Of a stretch of DNA of 64,000 nucleotides, positions 1 to 8,110 are shown in pieces (position 1 is the first letter of the stretch; each line of letters starts with the position of its first letter). The DNA lies in NCBI GenBank assembly GCA_963664605.1, contig OY761536.1, positions 744,001 to 808,000 on the forward strand, given 5' to 3'. The notes under the pieces were generated by a model. It was not told the DNA's origin and did no database searches. It worked only from the letters and a program-made list of their open reading frames with translations. A program made the translations under genes and the position numbers. The DNA is from JAHOYW01 sp963664605. GTDB lineage: Bacteria > Verrucomicrobiota > Lentisphaeria > Victivallales > Victivallaceae.

Positions 1-1405
1 GTGCACTTAAACGACGTTTGTTAGTCAGTTCGCTGAGCGGGTTAGTCTGATCCATGAATTGAGACAACTGGTTTCTGGCAAAGAAATCACGAACAACTCC
101 GGCGAAAGCTTTGGGGTTAACCAGTTTGCTTGGAGTGATGTTGGAATCTTCTGCATTGAGCAGGCTCATACGTTCGCTGATTAGACGTTCTGTGCGTCGT
201 AGACCGGCGCGGCAGTGATTCTGCAGCAATTCGCCGACAGTACGAACGCGACGGTTGCCCAGATGGTCAATGTCATCAACTTTACCACCAGTGTGACAGA
301 GTTTGATCAAGCCTTCAGTGGCTGCCATCAAATCATATTTAGTCAGGACGCGTGTTGAGAGCGGCAGGTCGAGATCAAGTTTTTCATTAAGTTTATAACG
401 CCCGACAACTCCCAGGTCGTAACGCTTAATATCAAAGAACAAACGCTGAATAAGCTGTTTGGCATTATTGATATTCGGCGGATCACCGGGACGCATACGG
501 CGGTAAATTTCTTTAAGCGCTTCATCACCAGTACGGGCCGGGTCGCGACGCAGGCAGTTTATCAAATAATATCCTTCTTCTGGAGCATTAACCAGTTCAA
601 TCCGTTTGATACCGGCATCCTGTAATTCTTTCAAATGAGTTTCATTAAGTTGAACAAGCTCTTCAAGAATAACGACATCATCTTCATTGGTAACATCATC
701 AACAGTATAGAAATCAGCCAGGTTCTTTTCTTTTAAAAGACTTGAAATGGAATGGTTTTTAACTTCAAATGACTGACTGAGAATATCTTTATTGGTTTCA
801 AAACCAATTGCACGCAGGAAAGTTGTAATTAAGAATTTACGACGACGGCGACGGCGGTCGAGGTATATGTAAATATAATCATTTATGTCAAACTGGACTT
901 CCATCCATGACCCGCGGTCAGGAATAATCCGGTATGAGTAAAGAGTTTTTCCACTAGTGTGTTTACTGCTTTCGTAGCAGAGGCCGGGTGAACGATGCAA
1001 TTGACTTATAATAACGCGCTCAGCTCCGTTGATTACGAAGGTTCCTTGAGGTGTCATTATCGGGATTTCGCCCATATAAATACGTTCCGGAATCTCAGAA
1101 CCATTGTTTTTCAGCAAGAAATCAACATACAAGGGGGCACTGTAAGTATTGCCATCCTTAACACACTCTGTAAACCGGTATTTAGGTGTCCCAAGAGAGT
1201 AATCGATAAATTCAAGCACAACCTGTTTATCGAAACTTTCAATGGGAAAAATTTCATTAAAAATCTCTAAAAGACCTTTGTCCCCTCTTTCTTCCGGGGG
1301 AATATCTTTTTGTAGGAAATCATTATACGAGTTGATCTGAACTCCGATAAGGTCCGGAATCTCCAAAACTTCCTGCAAATTACCAAAACTGATACGTTCT
1401 GTCAT
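1..1405 (-). CDS. rpoB: RNA polymerase beta subunit, 5' part (partial)
   Basis: Beta subunit of RNA polymerase, the last gene of the cluster visible here. The first 468 codons are present; the 3' part lies beyond the window edge. The start is ATG at 1405 (MTERISFGNL). The frame is open throughout and matches the RpoB N-terminus, including a basic DRRRRRRKF stretch at roughly residue 185. The visible end is the first rifampicin-binding cluster: QLSQFMDQ at positions 91-68, then TNPLSELTNKRRLSA down to base 2. Compared with E. coli, residue 518 is Thr and residue 526 is Asn instead of His. It lies 155 bp downstream of rplL, with a hairpin plus T-run in the gap, so part of its transcription probably depends on read-through. 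Identity is certain. Confidence 0.98.
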   Translation of the reverse strand, partial: MTERISFGNLQEVLEIPDLIGVQINSYNDFLQKDIPPEERGDKGLLEIFNEIFPIESFDKQVVLEFIDYSLGTPKYRFTECVKDGNTYSAPLYVDFLLKNNGSEIPERIYMGEIPIMTPQGTFVINGAERVIISQLHRSPGLCYESSKHTSGKTLYSYRIIPDRGSWMEVQFDINDYIYIYLDRRRRRRKFLITTFLRAIGFETNKDILSQSFEVKNHSISSLLKEKNLADFYTVDDVTNEDDVVILEELVQLNETHLKELQDAGIKRIELVNAPEEGYYLINCLRRDPARTGDEALKEIYRRMRPGDPPNINNAKQLIQRLFFDIKRYDLGVVGRYKLNEKLDLDLPLSTRVLTKYDLMAATEGLIKLCHTGGKVDDIDHLGNRRVRTVGELLQNHCRAGLRRTERLISERMSLLNAEDSNITPSKLVNPKAFAGVVRDFFARNQLSQFMDQTNPLSELTNKRRLSA

Positions 1406-1502
1406 AGCTCACCATTCCAGCTTTTTTCAGTTAAAAATACGACACGGAACTACTAAATAATCCCATCCAACATGGATAAAAATACAACCTGCTTTAAATG
1501 CA

Positions 1503-1542
1503 AAAAGACGGTAGGAATATTCCTGAGAATAATTCCCACCGT
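1503..1542 (-). terminator. rplL-rpoB intergenic attenuator/terminator
   Basis: On the minus strand an imperfect hairpin (ACGGT at 1542-1538 with ACCGT at 1512-1508, and GGAAT with ATTCC inside) is followed directly by C and five T (1507-1502). This is the form of an intrinsic terminator between rplL and rpoB. By analogy with the rplL-rpoB gap of E. coli it probably attenuates rather than stops transcription, lowering rpoB relative to the ribosomal proteins. Confidence 0.7.
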
Positions 1543-1560
1543 TTCGTATGCACTGTGAAA

Positions 1561-1968
1561 TTATTTGATTTCTACAGTAGCACCGACGCCTTCGAGCTGT
1601 GCTTTAATTTTTTCAGCTTCTTCTTTTTCTACGCCTTCTTTGATAGCTTTAGGTGCAGCTTCAACTAAGTCTTTAGCGTCTTTCAGTCCGAGACCAGTAA
1701 TGGCTCTTACTTCTTTGATTACTCCGACTTTCTTGTCGCCGAAACCAGCGAGAATAACGTCGAACTCAGTTTTTTCTTCAGCAGCAGCACCGCCAGCGGC
1801 AGCTGCAGGAGCAGCAGCGGCAACAGCTACAGGAGCAGCAGCGCTAACACCGAGGCGCTCTTCGAGAGCTTTTACAAGTTTAGATAAATCAAGAACAGTC
1901 ATGTTCTCAACAGCAGAAATTATTTTTTCCATTTCAGCTGATACTTCAACTTTTGTTTCTTCAGACAT
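1561..1968 (-). CDS. rplL: 50S ribosomal protein L7/L12
   Basis: Stalk protein of the large subunit that recruits translational GTPases. The 135 residues show the N-terminal dimerisation helices (about 1-35), an Ala/Gly-rich hinge (about 46-63) and the globular C-terminal domain. An in-frame TTG two codons upstream (1974) is an alternative start. AGGAGG at 1983-1978 lies 9 nt from ATG 1968 but only 3 nt from the TTG, so ATG 1968 (MSEETKVEV) is chosen. It follows rplJ by 26 bp and belongs to the same operon. Nothing is unusual in the protein. Confidence 0.97.
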   Translation of the reverse strand: MSEETKVEVSAEMEKIISAVENMTVLDLSKLVKALEERLGVSAAAPVAVAAAAPAAAAGGAAAEEKTEFDVILAGFGDKKVGVIKEVRAITGLGLKDAKDLVEAAPKAIKEGVEKEEAEKIKAQLEGVGATVEIK

Positions 1969-1994
1969 AATCAAATGCCTCCTATTTTAATTGT

Positions 1995-2513
1995 TTAATT
2001 TTCAAGTTTATCTTTATATGCGTTTAAGACATTGAGTATTGTGGCTGCTTTAGCATTAAGCAAGCAGGCAAAATTTCTGGCAGGCGCTTGAAGGACACCA
2101 AGTAATTGAGCTTGAAGGACTTCTTTCGGCGGCAATGAAGCAATATCATTTACATCGCTAACGGAAAGAGCCATACCTTCAAAATATCCACCTTTAGGAG
2201 CGACGGCTTTATTTTTATCACTGAATTCAGTAATAACTTTAGCAATGGCGCCGGGATCGCCAGATCCGCTTATCAAAGCAGTACTGTCTTTTAGTTCAAA
2301 TTCTGCTAGAGCGTTGATCTCGAACAATTCAGCCGCTTTTTTAATCATGCGGTTTTTGAGAACGTGACACTCTGCGTTACCTGCGGCAAGTTTATCGCGA
2401 AAATCAGAGAACTCCGCAACATCCAGGCCTTTATAAGAGACAAAGTAAACATAATCAGAATCCTTGAGCAGTCCGCCGATATAATTTACCAGATGGGTTT
2501 TCTCACTTCTCAT
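1995..2513 (-). CDS. rplJ: 50S ribosomal protein L10
   Basis: L10 anchors the L7/L12 dimers to 23S rRNA. The 172-residue protein has the expected N-terminal rRNA-binding domain (MRSEKTHLVNYIGGLL), a central LKNRMIKKA segment, and a C-terminal helix ending in LNVLNAYKDKLEN that should bind L12. It starts 3 bp after rplA, so translation is probably coupled. No L10-binding leader can fit in that gap, so any autoregulation by the L10-L12 complex would have to act further upstream. Confidence 0.97.
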   Translation of the reverse strand: MRSEKTHLVNYIGGLLKDSDYVYFVSYKGLDVAEFSDFRDKLAAGNAECHVLKNRMIKKAAELFEINALAEFELKDSTALISGSGDPGAIAKVITEFSDKNKAVAPKGGYFEGMALSVSDVNDIASLPPKEVLQAQLLGVLQAPARNFACLLNAKAATILNVLNAYKDKLEN

Positions 2514-2516
2514 TGT

Positions 2517-3212
2517 TTACCGCCTCTCTGCTTCTTTGATGTTGATTTTCACGCCTGGGCTCATAGTTGAAGAAATTGTGCAACTAATGAAGTATGTACC
2601 CTTGGCTGTGGTCGGCTTGGCTTTAACCAATGCATTTGTAACAGCATCAAAATTTTCTTTCAGATCTTCAACGGAAAACGAAAGTTTACCAATTGCCACA
2701 TGTACACATGCGCCTCGATCTGCTCTATATTCAACACGTCCGAACTTTGCTTCCTTGACCGCTTCGCCGACTGCATCGGTAACGGTTCCAGTTTTCGGAT
2801 TGGGCATGAGTCCGCGAGGACCGAGCACTCTTCCTAAAGGACGAACCTGTTTCATGGCTTCCGGCGTGGCAATCAAGACATCAAACTCGAGCCAGCCCCC
2901 TTTAATTTTTTCAATCAGATCATCGAATCCAACGAATTCAGCACCAGCAGCCTTGGCATCATCTGCCTGGGCACCGGCTGCAATCACTGCAACAACGACT
3001 TTTTTACCTGTTCCTTTCGGAAGGGGAACAGCTCCACGAACGCTCTGATCGGATTTTTTCGGGTCAATACCCAGTCTAAATGCGACATCAACGGTTTCGT
3101 CGAACTTGACATGAGACATTTTCTTGATAATGTCAAATGCTTCCTCTGCGCTGTACTTCTGCTGGCGATCGTAGCATTCTGACTGAGATTTATAAAGTTT
3201 ACTTCTAAACAT
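2517..3212 (-). CDS. rplA: 50S ribosomal protein L1
   Basis: L1 forms the mobile L1 stalk at the ribosomal E site. The protein is 231 residues. The family signature around GRVLGPRGLMPNPKTGTV is present near residues 125-145. ATG 3212 overlaps the 3' end of rplK by 8 bp. A GTG one codon upstream (3215) is possible, but the GAGGTG Shine-Dalgarno at 3222-3217 lies 4 nt from the ATG and only 1 nt from the GTG. The overlap with rplK indicates translational coupling within the rplKAJL operon. Confidence 0.97.
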   Translation of the reverse strand: MFRSKLYKSQSECYDRQQKYSAEEAFDIIKKMSHVKFDETVDVAFRLGIDPKKSDQSVRGAVPLPKGTGKKVVVAVIAAGAQADDAKAAGAEFVGFDDLIEKIKGGWLEFDVLIATPEAMKQVRPLGRVLGPRGLMPNPKTGTVTDAVGEAVKEAKFGRVEYRADRGACVHVAIGKLSFSVEDLKENFDAVTNALVKAKPTTAKGTYFISCTISSTMSPGVKINIKEAERR

Positions 3213-3633
3213 CACTCACCTCGATTCCCATGCTACGAGCAGTACCCGCGATAATTTTTATCGCGGCAGCTTCATCCCTTGCATTGAGGTCGTCTTTCTT
3301 GATCTCAATGATTTCTTTTATCTGTTCGACAGTAATACTGCCGGCGGTTTCCCTGCCCGGATTATTAGCGCCGGAAGCGAGTTTAGCCGCTTTCTTAATC
3401 AGCACTGCAGCCGGAGGTGACTTACAGATAAAAGTAAATGAGCGATCCTGATAAACAGTAATCACTACCGGGATGATCATTCCACTCTGGGCTTGAGTGG
3501 CAGCATTGAATTGCTTACAGAATTCCATGATGTTAATTCCCGCCTGACCAAGGGCCGGACCTACTGGAGGTGCCGGATTAGCCGCGCCGGCAGGAATTTG
3601 CAAGCGGATAACACCTGTAACTTTCTTTGCCAT
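3205..3633 (-). CDS. rplK: 50S ribosomal protein L11
   Basis: L11 binds the GTPase-associated region of 23S rRNA and is needed for the stringent response. At 142 residues it has the usual length. The N-terminal domain (VTGVIRLQIPAGAANPAPPVGPALGQ) and the C-terminal RNA-binding domain (GTARSMGIEV at the end) are both recognisable. It is the first ribosomal gene after nusG, 90 bp downstream. That gap has no clear terminator or strong promoter, so the genes may be co-transcribed. Confidence 0.97.
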   Translation of the reverse strand: MAKKVTGVIRLQIPAGAANPAPPVGPALGQAGINIMEFCKQFNAATQAQSGMIIPVVITVYQDRSFTFICKSPPAAVLIKKAAKLASGANNPGRETAGSITVEQIKEIIEIKKDDLNARDEAAAIKIIAGTARSMGIEVSDV

Positions 3634-3723
3634 AAATGAACTCCATTTTCAGCCATCGTGGTTAGAACTGACAGGGCTTCTCCCACAAACTGACTGTTAT
3701 GTATATTACTTGAGTTTTAAACG

Positions 3724-4317
3724 CTAAACATCGCGTTCAACCTGCCAAAACTCCAATTCTACTGGTGTTGAACGGCCAAATATGGAAACCATAAGTTTCA
3801 ATTTGCCGCGTTCATTATCTATTTCTTCAATAGTTCCTTCGAAATTATCGAAGGCGCCGCTGTTGATGCGGACAACCTCTCCGATATTGAAGAGAACTTT
3901 GGGTTTAACCTGTTCTTCAGCTTCTTCCTGACGGAATAAATTTGCAACTTCATCCGGACCGAGCGGCACCGGATTATCTGAACCACCGATAAAGCCTATA
4001 ATCCCCTGAGTGTTCCGGATAAAGTACCATGCGGCCTGATCGACTTCAGAAGTCCCCGGCTTATAGAGATCCATGCGTACTAAGATGTAGCCCGGAAAAA
4101 TTTTTCGTGTGGTGGTATATTTCTTACCTTGACGGACTTCAGACACCTTTTCTGTGGGAATGGATACTTCGTAAACAGGAACGTCTTTAGCTTCTTCGCT
4201 GTCGAGCTGACGCTGTAGAGCATCGCGAACTTTATTCTCCTTTCCTGAGAGAGTTTGGATTACAAACCATTGTCCCCTGGTATCTTTAATTTCCTGCATA
4301 TTAGATTCTTCTGTCAT
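3724..4317 (-). CDS. nusG: Transcription termination/antitermination protein NusG
   Basis: NusG binds RNA polymerase and links it to Rho or to the ribosome. The 197-residue protein has the NGN domain (WFVIQTLSGKENKVRDAL, then RKIFPGYILVRM) and a C-terminal KOW domain (about 140-195; VGEVVRI-like segment followed by GTIEEI). The first ATG, 4317, overlaps the secE stop by 4 bp (ATGA type), which suits coupled translation. An internal Met at residue 7 (MQEIKD) is a less likely start. Neighbours secE and rplK match the conserved bacterial order. Confidence 0.96.
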   Translation of the reverse strand: MTEESNMQEIKDTRGQWFVIQTLSGKENKVRDALQRQLDSEEAKDVPVYEVSIPTEKVSEVRQGKKYTTTRKIFPGYILVRMDLYKPGTSEVDQAAWYFIRNTQGIIGFIGGSDNPVPLGPDEVANLFRQEEAEEQVKPKVLFNIGEVVRINSGAFDNFEGTIEEIDNERGKLKLMVSIFGRSTPVELEFWQVERDV

Positions 4318-4505
4318 ATAGATAGCGTCCCGCTGATAAGTTTTATTAACAATACGGCAATCCGATCAATAGCGAATACAAAAACGGCAAGAGCTACAAT
4401 AGTGACAATTACCAATACTGTAGACTCAAACAGTTCCGGTCTTGACGGCCATGTACACTTGTTTAACTCACTTATTGTGCCGTTAAGAAATTGCTTGATC
4501 TTCAT
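4314..4505 (-). CDS. secE: Protein translocase subunit SecE
   Basis: Single-span SecE that stabilises SecY in the Sec translocon. The 63 residues contain the amphipathic segment with the family hallmark CTWPSRPEL (about 17-25), followed by one hydrophobic transmembrane helix (about 28-55). It sits between tRNA-Trp and nusG, the usual position, and overlaps nusG by 4 bp. It is short, like most non-proteobacterial SecE proteins. Confidence 0.95.
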   Translation of the reverse strand: MKIKQFLNGTISELNKCTWPSRPELFESTVLVIVTIVALAVFVFAIDRIAVLLIKLISGTLSI

Positions 4506-4540
4506 TTCTGTCTGCCTTTGTATTTATTTTATTTAAAAAA

Positions 4541-4617
4541 TGGCAGGAGCGGTGGGGCTCGAACTCACGACCTGCGGTTTTGGAGACCGCTGCTCTAGCC
4601 AACTGAGCTACACTCCT
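4541..4617 (-). tRNA. tRNA-Trp (CCA)
   Basis: A 77-nt cloverleaf with acceptor AGGAGTG paired to CGCTCCT (one G-T pair), discriminator G and encoded CCA (4543-4541). The anticodon loop is CTCCAAA with anticodon CCA. The T loop TTCGAGC is standard. It lies between rpmG and secE, as in many bacteria. Confidence 0.96.
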
Positions 4618-4638
4618 GCGCAAAAATCTATATCCAAC

Positions 4639-4794
4639 TTACTTGGAGCGTTCGCGATGTAAAGTATGCTTGCGTTCCCACTTGCAGTACTTCTTCTTCT
4701 CTAAACGTCCCGGAGTATTGCGTTTTTCTTTCATCGAAGTATAATTACGACGTTTGCACTCCGTACATTCAAAAGTTATAATTTCACGCGCCAT
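4639..4794 (-). CDS. rpmG: 50S ribosomal protein L33
   Basis: Small ribosomal protein of 51 residues, starting MAREIITFECTECKRRNY and ending KHTLHRERSK. It lies between tuf and tRNA-Trp, its usual place. The first zinc half-motif C-x2-C (residues 10-13) is intact, but the second reads Y-C-K-W with only one Cys. Three of the four zinc ligands remain, so the zinc ribbon may be weakened or lost. L33 proteins without full cysteine sets are known, so the gene is still expected to be functional. Confidence 0.93.
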   Translation of the reverse strand: MAREIITFECTECKRRNYTSMKEKRNTPGRLEKKKYCKWERKHTLHRERSK

Positions 4795-4822
4795 AAAGAC
4801 ACCTCTTATCTTGGAAAATCAA

Positions 4823-4848
4823 CCCGAATAGCCATTTGGCTATTCGGG
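4823..4848 (-). terminator. Hairpin between tuf and rpmG
   Basis: A perfect inverted repeat, CCCGAATAGCC and GGCTATTCGGG around an ATTT loop, lies 30 bp after the tuf stop on the minus strand. The sequence after it (TTGATTTTCC) is only moderately T-rich. It is probably a partial terminator or an RNA-processing/stability stem separating the highly expressed tuf message from rpmG-secE-nusG. Confidence 0.6.
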
Positions 4849-4878
4849 ATTGATATCATAATTAATTGTATTTGGTAC

Positions 4879-6075
4879 TTAGTCGAGAATGTCTGCAACT
4901 CTACCAGATGCAACAGTACGTCCGCCTTCACGGATAGCGAAGCGTAATGCTCTTTCCATCGCGATCGGGGCAATAAGTTCAACTGTAATAGTTGTGTTAT
5001 CACCAGGCATTACCATTTCCACGCCTTCCGGCAGGGTGATAATACCAGTCACGTCTGTTGTACGGAAATAGAACTGAGGACGATAGTTAGAGAGGAACGG
5101 AGTGTGACGTCCGCCTTCGTCTTTGCTCAACACGTAAATTTCAGCAGTGAATTTTTTGTGAGGAGTAATTGTTCCCGGTTTAGCCAGAACCTGACCACGG
5201 GTAACATCGTCTTTCTTGGTTCCACGGAGGAGGCAGCCAACATTGTCGCCGGCGCGGCCTTCGTCGAGGAGCTTACGGAACATTTCAATACCAGTAACGG
5301 TAGTTTTAGTAGTTTCACGGATACCGACGATTTCAATAGTGTCGCCAACTTTGACGATACCACGCTCAACACGGCCAGTTACAACTGTACCACGACCTTC
5401 AATTGAGAATACATCTTCGATAGGCATGAGGAAGTCCTGGTCAACATCACGAGTCGGCTCAGGAATATATGCGTCTACAGCATCCATTAATTCCAAAATG
5501 CTTGCGCAGTCGGGACTGTCAGGGTTACCTTCAGCTTCAACAGCTTTCAAAGCAGAACCTTTGATTACCGGAATATCATCACCCGGGAAATCATATTCGC
5601 TGAGGAGTTCACGGATTTCCATTTCAACGAGTTCGAGTAATTCTTCGTCGTCGAGCTGGTCAACTTTATTTACATATACGACGATTGCCGGAACGCCAAC
5701 CTGACGTGCGAGCAGAACGTGTTCACGAGTTTGAGCCATAGGACCGTCAGTTGCGGCGATAACGAGAATCGCTCCGTCCATCTGAGCAGCACCTGTAATC
5801 ATATTTTTAACATAGTCAGCGTGGCCAGGGCAGTCAACGTGAGCATAATGGCGTTTTTCAGTTTCATATTCAACGTGTGCTGTATTAATAGTAATACCGC
5901 GCTCTCTTTCTTCAGGAGCATTGTCAATAGAGGCATAGTCTTTTACTTCGCCGCCAAACTTTTTGCTCAGTACCATAGTGATAGCTGCAGTCAATGTTGT
6001 TTTACCATGGTCAACGTGACCAATAGTTCCGATGTTAACATGAGGCTTATTCCTTTCGAATTTTTCTTTAGCCAT
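4879..6075 (-). CDS. tuf: Elongation factor Tu
   Basis: EF-Tu delivers aminoacyl-tRNA to the ribosome in a GTP-dependent way. The 398-residue protein has the P-loop GHVDHGKT (19-26), the switch I RGITI segment, DCPGHADYV (about 80-88) and NKVD (about 136-139), followed by the two beta-barrel domains (RGTVVTGRVERG; GMEMVMPGDN-like GVEMVMPGDN). A strong AGGAGG precedes the ATG. It lies downstream of tRNA-Thr(GGT) with a 76-bp gap, as in many bacteria, and is probably co-transcribed with the tRNA. Confidence 0.98.
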   Translation of the reverse strand: MAKEKFERNKPHVNIGTIGHVDHGKTTLTAAITMVLSKKFGGEVKDYASIDNAPEERERGITINTAHVEYETEKRHYAHVDCPGHADYVKNMITGAAQMDGAILVIAATDGPMAQTREHVLLARQVGVPAIVVYVNKVDQLDDEELLELVEMEIRELLSEYDFPGDDIPVIKGSALKAVEAEGNPDSPDCASILELMDAVDAYIPEPTRDVDQDFLMPIEDVFSIEGRGTVVTGRVERGIVKVGDTIEIVGIRETTKTTVTGIEMFRKLLDEGRAGDNVGCLLRGTKKDDVTRGQVLAKPGTITPHKKFTAEIYVLSKDEGGRHTPFLSNYRPQFYFRTTDVTGIITLPEGVEMVMPGDNTTITVELIAPIAMERALRFAIREGGRTVASGRVADILD

Positions 6076-6151
6076 CTTTGTTTCCTCCTGCTTATTAGCG
6101 TTAAGAGTTCTGGTTTTTAATTTTTTTACTTTAAATTCTATTTCTTTTAAC

Positions 6152-6227
<76 letters not shown>

Positions 6228-6326
6228 ACCTCACAAAAAGTCCTATGTAGACACAAGTACAAAGCGGAAATATACATTCCATCCGTAAAGTGTCAAATCC
6301 ATCTTTACAAAAAAGACGGAAAAAAA

Positions 6327-6411
6327 TGGTGCTCGAGGGGGGACTCGAACCCCCATGGATTGCTCCACATGGCCCTCAACCATGCGCGTCTGCCAGTTTC
6401 GCCACCCGAGC
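6327..6411 (-). tRNA. tRNA-Leu (GAG)
   Basis: An 85-nt class II tRNA: acceptor GCTCGGG with CTCGAGC (one G-T pair), anticodon stem CATGG/CCATG with loop TTGAGGG (anticodon GAG), a variable arm TGGAGCAATCCA, T loop TTCGAGT and encoded CCA at 6329-6327. It is the first gene of the minus-strand cluster. Confidence 0.95.
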
Positions 6412-6446
6412 AGCAAGCCTCTACAAAATGTAGAAACAGGACGTTT

Positions 6447-6474
6447 ATAATACTAGCAACACGCAGGAATGCAA
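6447..6474 (-). promoter_or_regulatory. Putative sigma70-type promoter for tRNA-Leu/tRNA-Thr/tuf
   Basis: On the minus strand TTGCAT (6474-6469) and TATTAT (6452-6447) are separated by 16 nt, ending 35 bp before the tRNA-Leu 5' end. It is the best promoter-like pair in the 234-bp gap between tRNA-Leu and thpR. The rest of that gap is AT-rich and holds nothing else recognisable apart from the thpR ribosome binding site. Confidence 0.5.
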
Positions 6475-6645
6475 ATGAAAAAACAATTTTTTTTAATTTT
6501 TTTATCGCATTTTTTCACTTGCAGCAGCCTTTTTATTATGATTTAATACAAAATCATATATTAATTTAACCAGAATGTTCTTTACTGAAACTAATTTGAT
6601 TTTAGCATCGATAAAGCTTATACTAAAAGTCAGGAGCACTTATTT

Positions 6646-7191
6646 ATGGATAAAAAACGTTTGTCTACAGCAATAAGTCTGCCGGAAGAAGTTAGTGGGA
6701 AAATCTATAAGGCTTGCAATAGTATCAATGGTGTACGATGGGCAAAGCCGGAACAGCTACATTTGACCTTGACTTTTATTGGCGATGCTGATTCTGAGAT
6801 AATTCCTCGGCTTTCAGATGAATTAAGTAATTTGAAGTTTACAGCTTTCGACTTGATCATGTCGAAAGCCGCTTTTTTCCGTTCCGGCATCTTTCTGATC
6901 ATGCTGGCAGAGTCCGCTGCATTGGTTTCTCTTAAGAAACAGATTGATACAGTATTAAATAAAGTTTTGGGATTTGAAGCTGATACTCTTGATTTTATTC
7001 CGCATATTACGCTTGCAAGGTTCAAAAGGCGCTTTTCAGGCGCAAAACAGGAATTTTTAACTAGGCAGCTGGAATCAATTTTTCCCGCGAGTTTTAGTGT
7101 TGATAAATTCATTCTGTACAGCAGTGAACTCAGTTCCAAAGGAGCGGTTCACGCTCCCTTGAAAATCATATCAGCAAAAAGTATGATTTAG
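6646..7191 (+). CDS. thpR: RNA 2',3'-cyclic phosphodiesterase (2H family)
   Basis: Cytoplasmic 2H-phosphoesterase that opens 2',3'-cyclic phosphates on RNA ends (former LigT/2'-5' ligase). Both catalytic H-x-T-L motifs are present: HLTL at residues 39-42 and HITL at 120-123. The length of 181 residues is normal. The ATG at 6646 follows CAGGAGC by 9 nt. The gene stands alone, convergent with the next gene, so its physiological partner is not shown by context. Confidence 0.9.
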   Translation: MDKKRLSTAISLPEEVSGKIYKACNSINGVRWAKPEQLHLTLTFIGDADSEIIPRLSDELSNLKFTAFDLIMSKAAFFRSGIFLIMLAESAALVSLKKQIDTVLNKVLGFEADTLDFIPHITLARFKRRFSGAKQEFLTRQLESIFPASFSVDKFILYSSELSSKGAVHAPLKIISAKSMI

Positions 7192-7208
7192 GACTTGTTG
7201 TATGAACT

Positions 7209-7895
7209 TTATTCTAATGAGAAATTAAAAAGCGGGAAAATTGGAATTAAGCTGTTTTCATTATAGTTCAGTACACCGAATTGAAAGACGCTGTTATCTG
7301 AGTGATTGTATATGCCAATTTGTATGCGGGCGTCATTTTGATATGAGTCAAACCCTTCTCCAATTTTGGGGGAATTGAAAACGTTTACCATCCCGAATTG
7401 AAATCCCTGGTCGGCGATATTGACAAAGCCCAGCTGAGCTCCATTGAGCCTTCCGCTTTGATTGACAAAACCGCTTTGAAAACCGAGTAGAGTTTCTGAT
7501 ACATTACTGAAAAGATTTAATTGAAGACCCGATGCTTTACTGACGTTTCCGTCAGCGTTCTCGAGAGTGCCGAACAAACCGATTTGAATCCCGCCTAATT
7601 CATGTGCCCAGTTAATTATATTGCACTGGAGTCCATAATGGGTTTGGGATTTGCCCCAGATGCCGGCGGCTATACCATAGTTATTATTATTAAAAGACAT
7701 GGGCAGGGCAAATGAAAAGCCATAGACATTTTCGGTATCAAATAAATTGCCGATGACCCCGATTTGCAAAGGCGTGAAATCGACTTTGTAATTACCTTTT
7801 TTGAATATTTGTAAAAAATCAGCTGCGCTTGAGTTAATACAGGCTGCCAGTATTAAAACGGCAATAAAGAATTTAACGGGTTTGAATGAATTCAT
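7209..7895 (-). CDS. Secreted or lipoprotein-type beta-repeat protein, LA_2272-like
   Basis: A 228-residue exported protein of unknown function. ATG 7895 is chosen because AAGGTG lies just upstream and because a signal sequence begins there; a longer reading frame reaches 7952. The hydrophobic segment ends in L-A-A-C (Cys19), a good lipobox. The rest is built of short repeats of the type G-x-Q-x-G-x-x-N (for example GIQIGLF, GAQLGFVN, GFQFGMVN, RIQIGIYN, VFQFGVLN), which resemble the LA_2272 surface-repeat family and predict an outer-membrane or surface beta structure. The gene stands alone. Confidence 0.6.
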   Translation of the reverse strand: MNSFKPVKFFIAVLILAACINSSAADFLQIFKKGNYKVDFTPLQIGVIGNLFDTENVYGFSFALPMSFNNNNYGIAAGIWGKSQTHYGLQCNIINWAHELGGIQIGLFGTLENADGNVSKASGLQLNLFSNVSETLLGFQSGFVNQSGRLNGAQLGFVNIADQGFQFGMVNVFNSPKIGEGFDSYQNDARIQIGIYNHSDNSVFQFGVLNYNENSLIPIFPLFNFSLE

Positions 7896-8075
7896 AATTT
7901 TCACCTTAGTGTTATTTTTATTATATTGTTGAATATAGCCTGATCCCCGCATTTTTGCAAAACTAAAAAGGTATATGATTCTAAATTATCCCATGTTGGG
8001 AATCCTACCGGTATACATCCTGGCTGTTTCAGATACTTTTTCTACTAAAAGGACGATAATTTTTTGAATTTATTG

Positions 8076-8103
8076 TTGACTTTAACATTATTAGTGTTAT
8101 AAT
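8076..8103 (+). promoter_or_regulatory. Promoter of the LacI gene at 8111
   Basis: TTGACT (8076-8081), a 16-nt spacer and the consensus TATAAT (8098-8103). The expected start of transcription, 6-8 nt after the -10 box, falls on or next to the ATG at 8111, and no Shine-Dalgarno sequence is visible. The transcript is probably leaderless or nearly so. Confidence 0.65.
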
Positions 8104-8110
8104 TAACATT

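Noticed and set aside
1565..3451. Long plus-strand open frames opposite the ribosomal protein genes
   Set aside because: They mirror the codon pattern of rplL, rplA and rplK, have low-complexity translations and no ribosome binding sites; the minus-strand proteins are certain.
7895..7952. Upstream start at 7952 for the beta-repeat protein
   Set aside because: It would place a charged Asn-rich segment before the signal sequence; the ATG at 7895 has a good ribosome binding site and a proper lipobox distance.
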